DNA of 10,221 nt from Spirochaetota bacterium (GTDB lineage Bacteria > Spirochaetota > UBA12135 > COTS27). The translations under genes were made by a program, and so were the position numbers. The stretch covers positions 1 through 10,221 of the forward strand of contig JAUXHF010000049.1 in NCBI GenBank assembly GCA_030621685.1. Direction: 5' to 3'. Under the pieces are notes generated by a model. The model was not told the origin of the DNA. It saw only the letters and a program-made list of their open reading frames with translations, and made no database searches. Below, piece by piece: positions 1-5,375 of the stretch (positions are counted from its first letter, which is position 1; each line of letters starts with the position of its first letter).

Positions 1-38
1 GAAAAAGAAAGCGAAAATACTTTAGGGAGCGACCTTGG

Positions 39-63
39 AAAACGCTAGCTTTTGAAGCGTTTT
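39..63 (-). terminator. Hairpin just downstream of tRNA-Ser, possible terminator
   Basis: AAAACGCT (39-46) is perfectly complementary to AGCGTTTT (56-63), giving an 8-bp stem with a 9-nt loop. Read on the minus strand it begins right at the encoded CCA end of the tRNA, and its 3' arm ends in TTTT. There is no long T tract after the stem, so it may be a weak intrinsic terminator or only a processing hairpin. Confidence 0.4.
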
Positions 64-150
64 GGCGGAGAGACTGGGATTCGAACCCAGGGTACCTCTC
101 GGTACAACGGTTTTCAAGACCGCCGCGATCGACCACTCTGCCATCTCTCC
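63..150 (-). tRNA. tRNA-Ser(UGA)
   Basis: The minus strand folds as a class II (long variable arm) tRNA. The 7-bp acceptor stem is GGAGAGA (144-150) against TCTCTCC (67-73), with discriminator G at 66 and a genome-encoded CCA at 63-65. The anticodon loop reads CTTGAAA, so the anticodon is UGA and the tRNA decodes UCA and other UCN codons. The T arm contains GGTTCGAATCC, and a long variable arm (CCGAGAGG region) lies between the anticodon and T arms. Discriminator G73 and the long variable arm are both serine identity features. The CCA is encoded, so CCA addition is not needed for first maturation. Confidence 0.96.
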
Positions 151-205
151 AGAATTTGAAGTAAAGCTGTCACGCTTGAACCCTATGTTGGGGTAGCATC
201 ATGAT

Positions 206-211
206 AGTATA
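206..211 (-). promoter_or_regulatory. Probable -10 element of the tRNA-Ser promoter
   Basis: On the minus strand TATACT (206-211) lies 55 nt before the mature tRNA 5' end, a normal distance for a tRNA leader. A C-rich stretch (CTACCCC) follows the presumed start site. I see no good -35 hexamer 16-18 nt upstream. An inverted repeat, GCTAAAA (216-222) with TTTTAGC (233-239), covers the place where the -35 would sit. Confidence 0.35.
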
Positions 212-397
212 AAATGCTAAAATCAACAAGCTTTTTAGCTGGATTTAAATGCTTTTAAGCGCGGTGTTTAGTAAATTTAATGGAAATGTGATGAATTAAG
301 TCCATCCAATATAGCCTCCATTGATATTTTTAGTACCATTAAAAATTTCTACAGAAACTAAAGCTTGATATTTCCAGAGATATAGCTAAGCACACCG

Positions 398-409
398 TAT
401 ACTTATAAT
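398..409 (+). promoter_or_regulatory. Candidate -10 region for ogt
   Basis: TATACT (398-403) is directly followed by an exact TATAAT (404-409), about 50 nt before the ogt start. No clear -35 is present at the right distance; TTGATA at 365-370 is too far upstream. The Shine-Dalgarno site GAAGAGG (447-453) sits 5 nt before the ATG at 459 and supports that start. Confidence 0.3.
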
Positions 410-458
410 AAATACCTAAGAAAACTGCATAAATTAAAACTTTAATGAAGAGGCTTTT

Positions 459-1094
459 ATGGATACCTTGCATTACACAAGCTACACACTGCCAAAGCAA
501 GCTGGGCTTGCTTTGCGTGAAAACATACAAAAACTACATGTTTATGCTGATGAGAGCGGAGGGCTGGTGGCTGTGATGTTTTGTAAAGAAGCTGGCTTTA
601 GAACAGCTGATATGAAAACCTTGCCTAGCAAAGAAGCTATAAAAGACTACCCCCTTTCGAATGAAACGAAAAAACATCTGCTAGCTGCAAAAGTGGAAGA
701 GAAAGAACTTCCTAAAATAAAAGTGGAGTTAGATGCCTACTTCTTAGGAGAGCGAAAAGAATTTAGTATGCCGATGAAATTATACGGGACAGCCTTTCAA
801 AAAAAAGTATGGGAAAAACTTTTGACGATACCACTAGGGAAGACGATAAGCTACAAAGACCTCGCCGGTAAAATTGATGAGAATGCAAAATTTTACAGGG
901 CGATAGGAGGGGCTGTTGGGAAAAACCCACTTTGCGTGATTGTACCCTGCCATCGTGTGTTGCCCAACGACTCAGTGAAACAACGGCAAAAAAAAGCTAA
1001 GAGCATAAAAACTTTCGAACTCGCCGAGGTGGGGAAGTTTGGCGGCGGTAGTACTCTTAAGCAAGAGCTACTCAACTTTGAGGCGCTGTTGTAG
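459..1094 (+). CDS. ogt: Methylated-DNA--[protein]-cysteine S-methyltransferase (Ogt/MGMT family)
   Basis: This is a suicide DNA-repair protein. It transfers the alkyl group from O6-alkylguanine (or O4-alkylthymine) in DNA to its own cysteine. The 211-residue protein has a variable N-terminal domain (about 1-105) and the conserved winged-helix active-site domain (about 109-208). The signature IVPCHRVL is present with acceptor C164, H165 and R166. Upstream lie the helix-turn-helix start GTAFQKKVWEKLLTIP, the YRAIGGAVGKNP stretch with the arginine-finger equivalent R147, and hinge N156. It is longer than E. coli Ogt (171 aa): about 20 Lys/Gln/Ser-rich residues (about 170-192) separate PCHRV from the usual GYxGG...LL motif, which here reads GKFGGG with Tyr replaced by Phe. 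It has its own SD (GAAGAGG), is convergent with nnr, and is unrelated to the PAA operon. The family call is secure; activity of the inserted form is inferred. Confidence 0.92.
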   Translation: MDTLHYTSYTLPKQAGLALRENIQKLHVYADESGGLVAVMFCKEAGFRTADMKTLPSKEAIKDYPLSNETKKHLLAAKVEEKELPKIKVELDAYFLGERKEFSMPMKLYGTAFQKKVWEKLLTIPLGKTISYKDLAGKIDENAKFYRAIGGAVGKNPLCVIVPCHRVLPNDSVKQRQKKAKSIKTFELAEVGKFGGGSTLKQELLNFEALL

Positions 1095-1129
1095 GCTGGA
1101 TCAATTTTGAGGCGCTACTGTAAGCTGGC
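1072..1129. repeat. 29-bp tandem duplication across the ogt stop codon
   Basis: Two directly abutting copies, 1072-1100 and 1101-1129, match at 24 of 29 positions and share the core TTTGAGGCGCT. Copy 1 encodes the last residues (NFEALL) and stop (TAG, 1092-1094) of ogt. Copy 2 lies wholly in the 104-bp gap before the convergent nnr gene. This looks like a slippage duplication that has since diverged. Confidence 0.85.
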
Positions 1130-1198
1130 GGCCTGAGCAAAACTGAAGAGGATTTTTTTAGAAAAACTTTTACAAGAAGGAGCTTCGTTTTACGCCTG

Positions 1199-2986
1199 CT
1201 ACTTTGTGAGAAGGAAGCTGGCTACTAGCCCAGAGAGAATATCGATAAGCATGTGGCTATCCAACATGCTTTTGTTCGCTAGAGCTTGCTTGCCCGCTTG
1301 CTGATGAAGCAGGCAAGACATCCACATGGCGTTACATGCGATAGTGTCGATATCGGCTTGCGTCATTTTTGTAGAAAGGCTATTATGATGGCCTTGGCTG
1401 TGTATAAAATCATCTTGGCTATCTAGGCCGCCACTTTTCTTTGCTAGAAGATAAGCTGCCAAAGAGCATGTAAGACCGGCGAGAACATCGCCACTGCCAG
1501 CTATGCCAAGGAGAGGGTTAGCGCCTTCTACAAGAAAGGCCGTTCCGTTAGCGGCTACAATATAATTGACATGCCCTTTTAAGCAAAGGCAGCAATGGAA
1601 TTTCTGTGCTGCCTTGCGGACATGAACTAAAGGGTTAAGCAGAATTTCCTCTTTCGGTTTTTGTATAAGCCGAGAAAACTCTCCGATATGTGGCGTTAAG
1701 ATGATGGCCTGCCCGCAGCTTAGCGTAGTTTTCTTTTTTGATGCTTGGGCTTGCATGAAAATAGTTTTGTAGATGTCAATACCTTCCGCATCGAAAACAA
1801 GAATAGGGGGGGCAGCTAAAGAAAGCTGCCTGCTAAGGCAAGCGGCTAAGGCTTTTTTCGTAAAGGAAAGAAACAAGCGCATGTTGTTATCATTGGGGCC
1901 AACACCGGGGCCAATAAGCAAGGCTTGATGTTTTTTAAAATGATGCGGCTGGGCCGCTTCAACGCTGGCTAGCATTTCGCTAGCCAGCGCAGTGCTTTGC
2001 GTAGCAAAAACATCATCTGCAGCGTAACGTGTGCAGAGCCCAGAGAAGCTGCGAGAGGCAGCAAGCGTTGCTAGTATAGGCGCGCCTAAAAATTGCTTTG
2101 AGCCGCCAGCAATGGCGGCATGGCCTCGTGTTTTTTTATAATCTGTTTTTGAGAGTTTAGGAAGATTTTCTTCTAGGTCTTGAATCTCAATCAGCCGCAA
2201 AGGGGCCGGCTTAGGGTTTAGGTTTTTCTTGCCCTCAGCGCTGCTTTGCCAATCAGCGCTTGTTTGAAGTTGGATAGGAGGAAATACCGAAGACAGAAGA
2301 ATGCATTCACCAGCAAATTCAAAGAGCAGGGGACGGAAAAGTATTTCTTTGAAAAACCCGAAACAAAGCGTTAGGTCGGACTTCATAAAGGAGGCATCTG
2401 CAAGGTCTGCTAAGCAAATTGATTCGTAGAGACCACTGGGAATATCCAAAGAAGTGAGGTGGATTTTTTTAGATGAAGCAGAAGTAGAATTCTCAAGAAC
2501 AGATTTTCTGCAGCGGTTAACGAGATCTGTTATGGCCGCCATGTTGCCATAAAGCATGCCCTTGGTGCCAGTGCCAAGCAGGCCATCTACTATAAAATTG
2601 GCATGTTCAATACAGCTTATATTTGCTTGCTCGGCCAGTATATTCTGAGAATAGCGGCAAGAAATTCCTAAGGCTTGTAAGATATTCAGATTTATTTTAT
2701 TGCTAAGACTTAGTTTGCTTTCATCTTTTTCCGTATGGATAATATGGAGCTTAGTAAAGCCTGCGTAATGGGCATGCCTAGCCATAACAAGAGCATCGCC
2801 GCCGTTATGAGCTTTACCACAGAGGAAAACAATGTTCTGATACTGCCTAGCAGCTGTTTTTTCAAGAAAGCTATGCCATGCAGATCGTCCAGCATTTTCC
2901 ATAAGCATGAGTTGCGGCATGGCATAGCTTTGCTGGGCAAAGCGGTCGATGGCCTCCATTTCTTGAAAGCTTACTATTTTTTTCAT
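1199..2986 (-). CDS. nnr: Bifunctional NAD(P)H-hydrate epimerase / ADP-dependent NAD(P)H-hydrate dehydratase
   Basis: This cytosolic metabolite-repair enzyme epimerises damaged, hydrated NAD(P)H (R to S form) and dehydrates the S form back to NAD(P)H using ADP. The N-terminal YjeF_N epimerase domain (about 1-235) shows MENAGR (29-34), HNGGDALV (60-67), VDGLLGTG with candidate catalytic D134, and DIPSGL (181-186). The C-terminal ribokinase-like dehydratase domain (about 275-590) shows KTRGHAAIAGGS (285-296), GPGVG (360-364), TPHIGEFSRL (431-440) and GSGDVLAGL (497-505) with catalytic D500. At 595 aa it is longer than E. coli Nnr (515 aa). Hydrophilic extra stretches are visible near 163-176, in the interdomain linker (about 240-262) and near 514-545. 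The family NNGGDGLV motif reads HNGGDALV. No Shine-Dalgarno site is close to the ATG; AAGGA lies about 22 nt upstream, too far. It contains a G7 run on the plus strand (1806-1812). Confidence 0.93.
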   Translation of the reverse strand: MKKIVSFQEMEAIDRFAQQSYAMPQLMLMENAGRSAWHSFLEKTAARQYQNIVFLCGKAHNGGDALVMARHAHYAGFTKLHIIHTEKDESKLSLSNKINLNILQALGISCRYSQNILAEQANISCIEHANFIVDGLLGTGTKGMLYGNMAAITDLVNRCRKSVLENSTSASSKKIHLTSLDIPSGLYESICLADLADASFMKSDLTLCFGFFKEILFRPLLFEFAGECILLSSVFPPIQLQTSADWQSSAEGKKNLNPKPAPLRLIEIQDLEENLPKLSKTDYKKTRGHAAIAGGSKQFLGAPILATLAASRSFSGLCTRYAADDVFATQSTALASEMLASVEAAQPHHFKKHQALLIGPGVGPNDNNMRLFLSFTKKALAACLSRQLSLAAPPILVFDAEGIDIYKTIFMQAQASKKKTTLSCGQAIILTPHIGEFSRLIQKPKEEILLNPLVHVRKAAQKFHCCLCLKGHVNYIVAANGTAFLVEGANPLLGIAGSGDVLAGLTCSLAAYLLAKKSGGLDSQDDFIHSQGHHNSLSTKMTQADIDTIACNAMWMSCLLHQQAGKQALANKSMLDSHMLIDILSGLVASFLLTK

Positions 2987-3084
2987 GAGAAAGATTATTA
3001 AAAATTCCTTAGGATTATGGCATCTTATAATAATTGCAATTTTTACAATTTATTACAATTATTGAGGTGTTTAGCCAAACTAGC

Positions 3085-3100
3085 TTTTATAATTATAAAA
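3085..3100. repeat. Perfect 16-bp palindrome TTTTATAATTATAAAA
   Basis: The sequence equals its own reverse complement over 16 bases and lies midway between two divergent genes. It could be an operator, part of overlapping AT-rich promoters, or chance in a very AT-rich region. Confidence 0.5.
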
Positions 3101-3184
3101 CAGCTATCTAGCTTAAAGTCTAAACTTTACGAAATACCTTGAATTTAACCTTATATGTATTCAGTACAAGGTTCTTACAGGGAT

Positions 3185-3190
3185 TATACT
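3185..3190 (+). promoter_or_regulatory. Candidate -10 box (TATACT) for the DUF3467 gene
   Basis: TATACT lies 44 nt before the ATG of the DUF3467 gene, in a sensible place for a -10. The -35 position has no recognisable hexamer, so the call rests on the -10 alone and on its recurrence upstream of three other transcription units in the window. Confidence 0.28.
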
Positions 3191-3199
3191 TACTATGAA

Positions 3200-3221
3200 G
3201 TAGAAAAATAGTAGAAAAATA
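3200..3221. repeat. Two perfect 11-bp tandem copies before the DUF3467 start
   Basis: GTAGAAAAATA occurs at 3200-3210 and again at 3211-3221. A degraded third copy (GAAGGGAAAAT, from 3222) forms the Shine-Dalgarno region of the next gene, so the ribosome-binding site may itself have arisen from the repeat. Confidence 0.75.
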
Positions 3222-3234
3222 GAAGGGAAAATGA

Positions 3235-3516
3235 ATGGAACAACAAAGTAATCAGAAAAAAAAACAAATTCAAATTAACCTAAATGACCGAGTGATGAAT
3301 GGCCAGTTTTCAAACATTAGTATTATTAACCACGATGCCAGCACCTTTGTCTTCGATTTCGCCTATCTCCCACCGGGAATGAATAAAGCAAATGTTGGCT
3401 CAAGGATTATAATGTCTTCTAGTGAGGCAAAAAGTTTTTATTTAGCCTTAAAAGAAAACATTGAAAAGTATGAGCAAAAACTAGGCGTTATCCAAGAAAA
3501 AAATTTTTTGTTGTAG
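3235..3516 (+). CDS. DUF3467 family protein, function unknown
   Basis: This 93-residue cytosolic protein has no signal peptide or membrane segment. It matches the DUF3467 pattern over nearly its whole length: a beta-strand start (IQINLNDRVMNGQFSN), then SIINHDASTFVFDFAYLPPG (19-residue core with FVFDF and LPPG), then ANVGSRIIMS, and a C-terminal helix with ALKENIEKYEQKLGVI. The domain is short, widespread and of unknown function; to my knowledge no reaction has been assigned. The start at 3235 is favoured because AAGGG (3223-3227) lies 7 nt upstream. An ATG at 3231 is out of frame. It stands alone between the divergent nnr gene and a long non-coding stretch, with nothing tying it to phenylacetate metabolism. 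Confidence 0.8.
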   Translation: MEQQSNQKKKQIQINLNDRVMNGQFSNISIINHDASTFVFDFAYLPPGMNKANVGSRIIMSSSEAKSFYLALKENIEKYEQKLGVIQEKNFLL

Positions 3517-3575
3517 CCTTATTTTCATGTCCCATTGAACGCTCCCAACGAGTAAGCTATCTTTTAGTAAAAAAA

Positions 3576-3593
3576 TACAAATTTTCTATTTTT
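3576..3593. repeat. 18-bp direct repeat, left copy
   Basis: TACAAATTTTCTATTTTT at 3576-3593 matches TATAAATTTTCTATTTTT at 3698-3715 in 17 of 18 bases, with 104 bp between them. The pair brackets the candidate paa promoter. It may be a regulator site or a remnant of duplication; AT richness raises the chance of coincidence. Confidence 0.6.
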
Positions 3594-3656
3594 TTTAATA
3601 AATTTTTACTACATTCCCCCTATGTTTATGCTTACTAATTACATTGTTATTGATTT

Positions 3657-3686
3657 TTGTTTATTTAATTAAAAGTATGCTATACT
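3657..3686 (+). promoter_or_regulatory. Candidate extended -10 promoter of the paa operon
   Basis: TATACT (3681-3686) is preceded by TGC (3678-3680), an extended -10 (TGn) arrangement. TTGTTT (3657-3662) sits 18 bp upstream as a weak -35. Transcription would start near 3693, giving a leader of about 138 nt that contains the tandem array. This is inferred from pattern only. Confidence 0.4.
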
Positions 3687-3697
3687 ACTAAAATAAT

Positions 3698-3715
3698 TAT
3701 AAATTTTCTATTTTT
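3698..3715. repeat. 18-bp direct repeat, right copy
   Basis: This is the second copy of the element at 3576-3593 (17 of 18 identical). It abuts the first unit of the tandem array at 3716. Confidence 0.6.
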
Positions 3716-3785
3716 GTAATACGAGGGGGCATTGTAATACGAGGTGGATATTATTACGAAGTGGGCATTATTCCGAAGTAGCCAT
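3716..3785. repeat. Four-copy 17-18-bp tandem array in the paaA leader
   Basis: The units are 3716-3733 and 3734-3751 (both start GTAATACGAGG; 14 of 18 identical), then 3752-3768 and 3769-3785 (TATT(A/C)CGAAGT...; 14 of 17 identical). The 13-mer TTGTAATACGAGG is exact at 3714-3726 and 3732-3744. A trace of a fifth copy (CATTATTTGTAAT) follows. The shared core is CGA(A/G)G. The array ends 45 nt before the paaA start codon, so it would be in the operon's leader or at its promoter. A role as an operator array is inferred. Confidence 0.8.
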
Positions 3786-3830
3786 TATTTGTAATTATAT
3801 AGCTATTGATACTATTTTGTTTTTGTTTGA

Positions 3831-4841
3831 ATGTATAGCCAACTTGTAAGCAGCGAAAATCTAGAAAAGCTAGAAAAGCTAAATGAAGCAGACCTGCAGT
3901 TCCAAAAAAGAATAGATAAGGGGGAGAGCATAGAAAATACAGACTCTATGCCAGAGGGCTATCGGAAAACCCTGATTCGTCAAATATCGCAACATGCCCA
4001 TTCGGAAATAATAGGCATGCAGCCAGAGGCTAACTGGATAACCCGTGCGCCAAGCCTATACAGGAAAACAATTCTTTTGGCAAAAGTACAAGATGAATGT
4101 GGTCATGGTTTATATTTGTATAGTAGCGCGGAAACGTTAGGGGGAAACCGAGAGGAGCTAACAGAAGATCTGTTAGCTGGAAAGGCGAAATTCTCGAGTA
4201 TTTTTAGTTACCCCACGTTAAGCTGGGCTGACATTGGAGTGATAGGTTGGCTTGTAGATGGAGCGGCGATTATCAATCAAGTTTCCTTGTGTAAAACCTC
4301 TTATGCGCCGTACGCAAAAGCCATGTACCGTATTTGTAAAGAAGAGAGTTTTCATCAACGTCAGGGCTTTCAAATTATGTACAGTTTATGTCGTGGCAGC
4401 GAAGACCAAAAGCAAATGGCCCAAGACTCTTTAGACCGTTGGTGGTGGGCTACGCTTATGATGTTTGGCCCCCACGATAAAGAATCTCCTCATTCAGAGC
4501 AATCGATGAAATGGCGGATAAAGGTGGAAAGCAATGATGAACTGCGCAAGAAATTCATCAACCAAGTGGTTCCACAAGCAGAATTTTTAGGTCTACGTAT
4601 TCCCGATGAAAAACTTCGTTTTAACGAGGCTAAAGGTGAATACGAAACAGGAGAAATTGATTGGGATGAATTTTATAAAGTTATCACGGGCTATGGTATT
4701 CAATCTAGAGAACGTTTAGAGGTCCGCCAGAAGGCGCATGCTAAGGCTGCATGGCTGGATGAAGCGGTTAGGGCCTATACTCTGAAAACTCTGAAAAACC
4801 GTGAAAAAAAATCGGAAACCATGCCAAAACATCCGGCCTAG
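3831..4841 (+). CDS. paaA: Phenylacetyl-CoA 1,2-epoxidase, catalytic subunit PaaA
   Basis: PaaA is the di-iron oxygenase subunit that epoxidises the ring of phenylacetyl-CoA in complex with PaaB, PaaC and PaaE. The protein is ferritin-like and strongly conserved. It shows HAHSEIIGMQPE with candidate iron ligand E59, QDECGHG with E89 and H92, WLVDGAAIINQ with D143, and CKEESFHQRQG with E172 and H175. The two ExxH motifs are the expected di-iron signature. MMFGPHD and GEIDWDEF also match the family. At 336 aa it is longer than E. coli PaaA (309): about 17 extra N-terminal residues carry an LEKLEKLNE repeat, and there is a Lys-rich tail. The ATG at 3831 is the only sensible start. No Shine-Dalgarno site is seen; the leader before it is U-rich (TTGTTTTTGTTT, 3817-3828). 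It is the first gene of the paa operon. Confidence 0.97.
   Translation: MYSQLVSSENLEKLEKLNEADLQFQKRIDKGESIENTDSMPEGYRKTLIRQISQHAHSEIIGMQPEANWITRAPSLYRKTILLAKVQDECGHGLYLYSSAETLGGNREELTEDLLAGKAKFSSIFSYPTLSWADIGVIGWLVDGAAIINQVSLCKTSYAPYAKAMYRICKEESFHQRQGFQIMYSLCRGSEDQKQMAQDSLDRWWWATLMMFGPHDKESPHSEQSMKWRIKVESNDELRKKFINQVVPQAEFLGLRIPDEKLRFNEAKGEYETGEIDWDEFYKVITGYGIQSRERLEVRQKAHAKAAWLDEAVRAYTLKTLKNREKKSETMPKHPA
3861..3887 (+). repeat. 9-bp tandem duplication inside the paaA 5' end
   Basis: CTAGAAAAG occurs at 3861-3869 and 3870-3878 exactly, followed by a degraded copy starting CTAAATGAA (3879-3887). In frame it encodes LEK-LEK-LNE, within the part of PaaA that has no counterpart in the shorter E. 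coli protein. Confidence 0.7.
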
Positions 4842-4857
4842 CAAGGCCACTACTCTT

Positions 4858-4881
4858 AAACAGCTACTAAAACAGTTACTC
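4858..4881. repeat. 12-bp tandem duplication between paaA and paaB
   Basis: AAACAGCTACTA (4858-4869) and AAACAGTTACTC (4870-4881) match at 10 of 12 bases, with a partial earlier copy (CACTACTCTTA) just before. It occupies much of the non-coding gap between paaA and paaB. Confidence 0.55.
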
Positions 4882-4921
4882 TGTGCGTAACACAAAAAAA
4901 TCAAAAGTATATATATTTAAT

Positions 4922-5266
4922 ATGGAAAAAGAGAAAGTAGAAGGGGCTAAGCTTGTCACAAAGAAAGAGAAAGGGCAGAAACAAGAGGCTTTACCTACGA
5001 TGTACGAGGTTTTTGTACGAAGTAAAAATGGGCTATCGCATGTGCATGTAGGGAGTGTTGAAGCCGCAGAAGCGGCTTTGGCCTTGCAATTCGCCGAACA
5101 TCTTTACGTAAGGCGCGCTGAAGGCGTCAGTGTTTGGGTTACACCTTCTGCCCAGGTTACAGCCTCTCTGCCAGAAAACAAAGCACTTTTCCAAAGTTCT
5201 AAAGAACAAAAAAAATATAGATTTCCCTCGCATTATGTCTTGCCAAGTGCTGTGAAAAATATGTAA
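4922..5266 (+). CDS. paaB: Phenylacetyl-CoA epoxidase subunit PaaB
   Basis: PaaB is a small structural subunit that bridges PaaA-PaaC heterodimers in the epoxidase complex. The family core is clear: MYEVFVRSKNGLSHVHVGS, then AAEAALALQFAEHLYVRRAEGVSVWV, and a C-terminal KYRFPSHYVLPSAVKNM. From the ATG at 4922 it is 114 aa (E. coli PaaB is 95), with a 26-residue Lys/Glu-rich N-terminal extension before MYEVFV. The start is uncertain. A GTG at 4883 would give 127 aa. An ATG at 5000 has AAGAGG (4983-4988) 11 nt upstream but would remove residues the family normally has. No good SD precedes 4922. It lies 80 bp after paaA in the same operon. Confidence 0.93.
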   Translation: MEKEKVEGAKLVTKKEKGQKQEALPTMYEVFVRSKNGLSHVHVGSVEAAEAALALQFAEHLYVRRAEGVSVWVTPSAQVTASLPENKALFQSSKEQKKYRFPSHYVLPSAVKNM

Positions 5267-5283
5267 CTATTTGTATTCTAAAT

Positions 5284-5294
5284 AGCTATCTAGC
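5284..5294. repeat. Intergenic 11-mer AGCTATCTAGC, second copy
   Basis: The same 11 bases occur at 3102-3112 in the nnr/DUF3467 gap. The inner GCTA-TC-TAGC is a 4+4 inverted repeat with a 2-bp centre. Both copies are intergenic. It could be a protein-binding site, but two copies of an 11-mer is weak evidence. Confidence 0.3.
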
Positions 5295-5375
5295 CAAAGT
5301 ATCTTGTTTTTGTTTTGTTATTCACAAGGCTTTACTAAAATTTTTTTATGCTTTATGGTACTGGATAAAAGAAAA

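Larger units (their letters stand above)
151..458. other. 308-bp intergenic region between tRNA-Ser and ogt
   Basis: This AT-rich stretch separates two divergent transcripts. It holds the tRNA leader and -10 (left part), a 7-bp inverted repeat at 216-222/233-239, and the -10-like boxes and Shine-Dalgarno site of ogt (right part). I found no convincing gene in it. A 63-codon minus-strand reading frame that starts inside ogt and crosses its promoter looks like chance. Confidence 0.6.
2987..3234. other. 248-bp AT-rich divergent intergenic region (nnr / DUF3467 gene)
   Basis: This region must hold promoters for both divergent genes. It contains a run of TTACAATT-like decamers (about 3033-3062), a perfect 16-bp palindrome (3085-3100), an 11-mer AGCTATCTAGC (3102-3112) that recurs at 5284-5294, a -10-like TATACT (3185-3190) and an 11-bp tandem repeat (3200-3221). 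No gene is visible in it. Confidence 0.6.
3517..3830. other. 314-bp AT-rich control region upstream of the paa operon
   Basis: No gene is supported here. The left part ends the DUF3467 transcript; an A/T-only hairpin (3569-3577 paired with 3587-3595, followed by T and A runs) might act weakly as a terminator. The middle part holds a candidate promoter (3657-3686). Copies of an 18-bp direct repeat lie on either side of it. The right part is a four-copy tandem array ending 45 nt before paaA. A short frame through the array (VIRGGI-like repeats) has no start codon. Confidence 0.65.

Noticed and set aside
1..62. Gene fragment at the left edge
   Set aside because: No frame with family resemblance is visible in the 62 bases; only the tRNA-proximal hairpin stands out.
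339..530. 63-codon hydrophobic minus-strand reading frame
   Set aside because: It starts inside ogt and runs across the ogt promoter and SD. There is no SD of its own, and its hydrophobicity follows from AT-rich sequence.
2735..3001. 88-codon plus-strand reading frame
   Set aside because: It is antisense to the conserved epimerase domain of nnr, including its MENAGR motif.
3692..3781. Repeat-encoded peptide (VIRGGI-like) through the tandem array
   Set aside because: The frame has no start codon after the in-frame TAA at 3689-3691 and ends at a TAG. The 17-bp units also break the 18-bp phase, so coding is unlikely.
4835..4848. GGCC...GGCC hairpin at the paaA stop codon
   Set aside because: A 4-bp stem with a 6-nt loop is too weak to call a terminator or processing site.
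5304..5375. TTG-initiated 24-residue extension of PaaC
   Set aside because: The region is U-rich, encodes a Phe/Leu-rich stretch absent from PaaC families, and has no SD; a downstream ATG is more credible.
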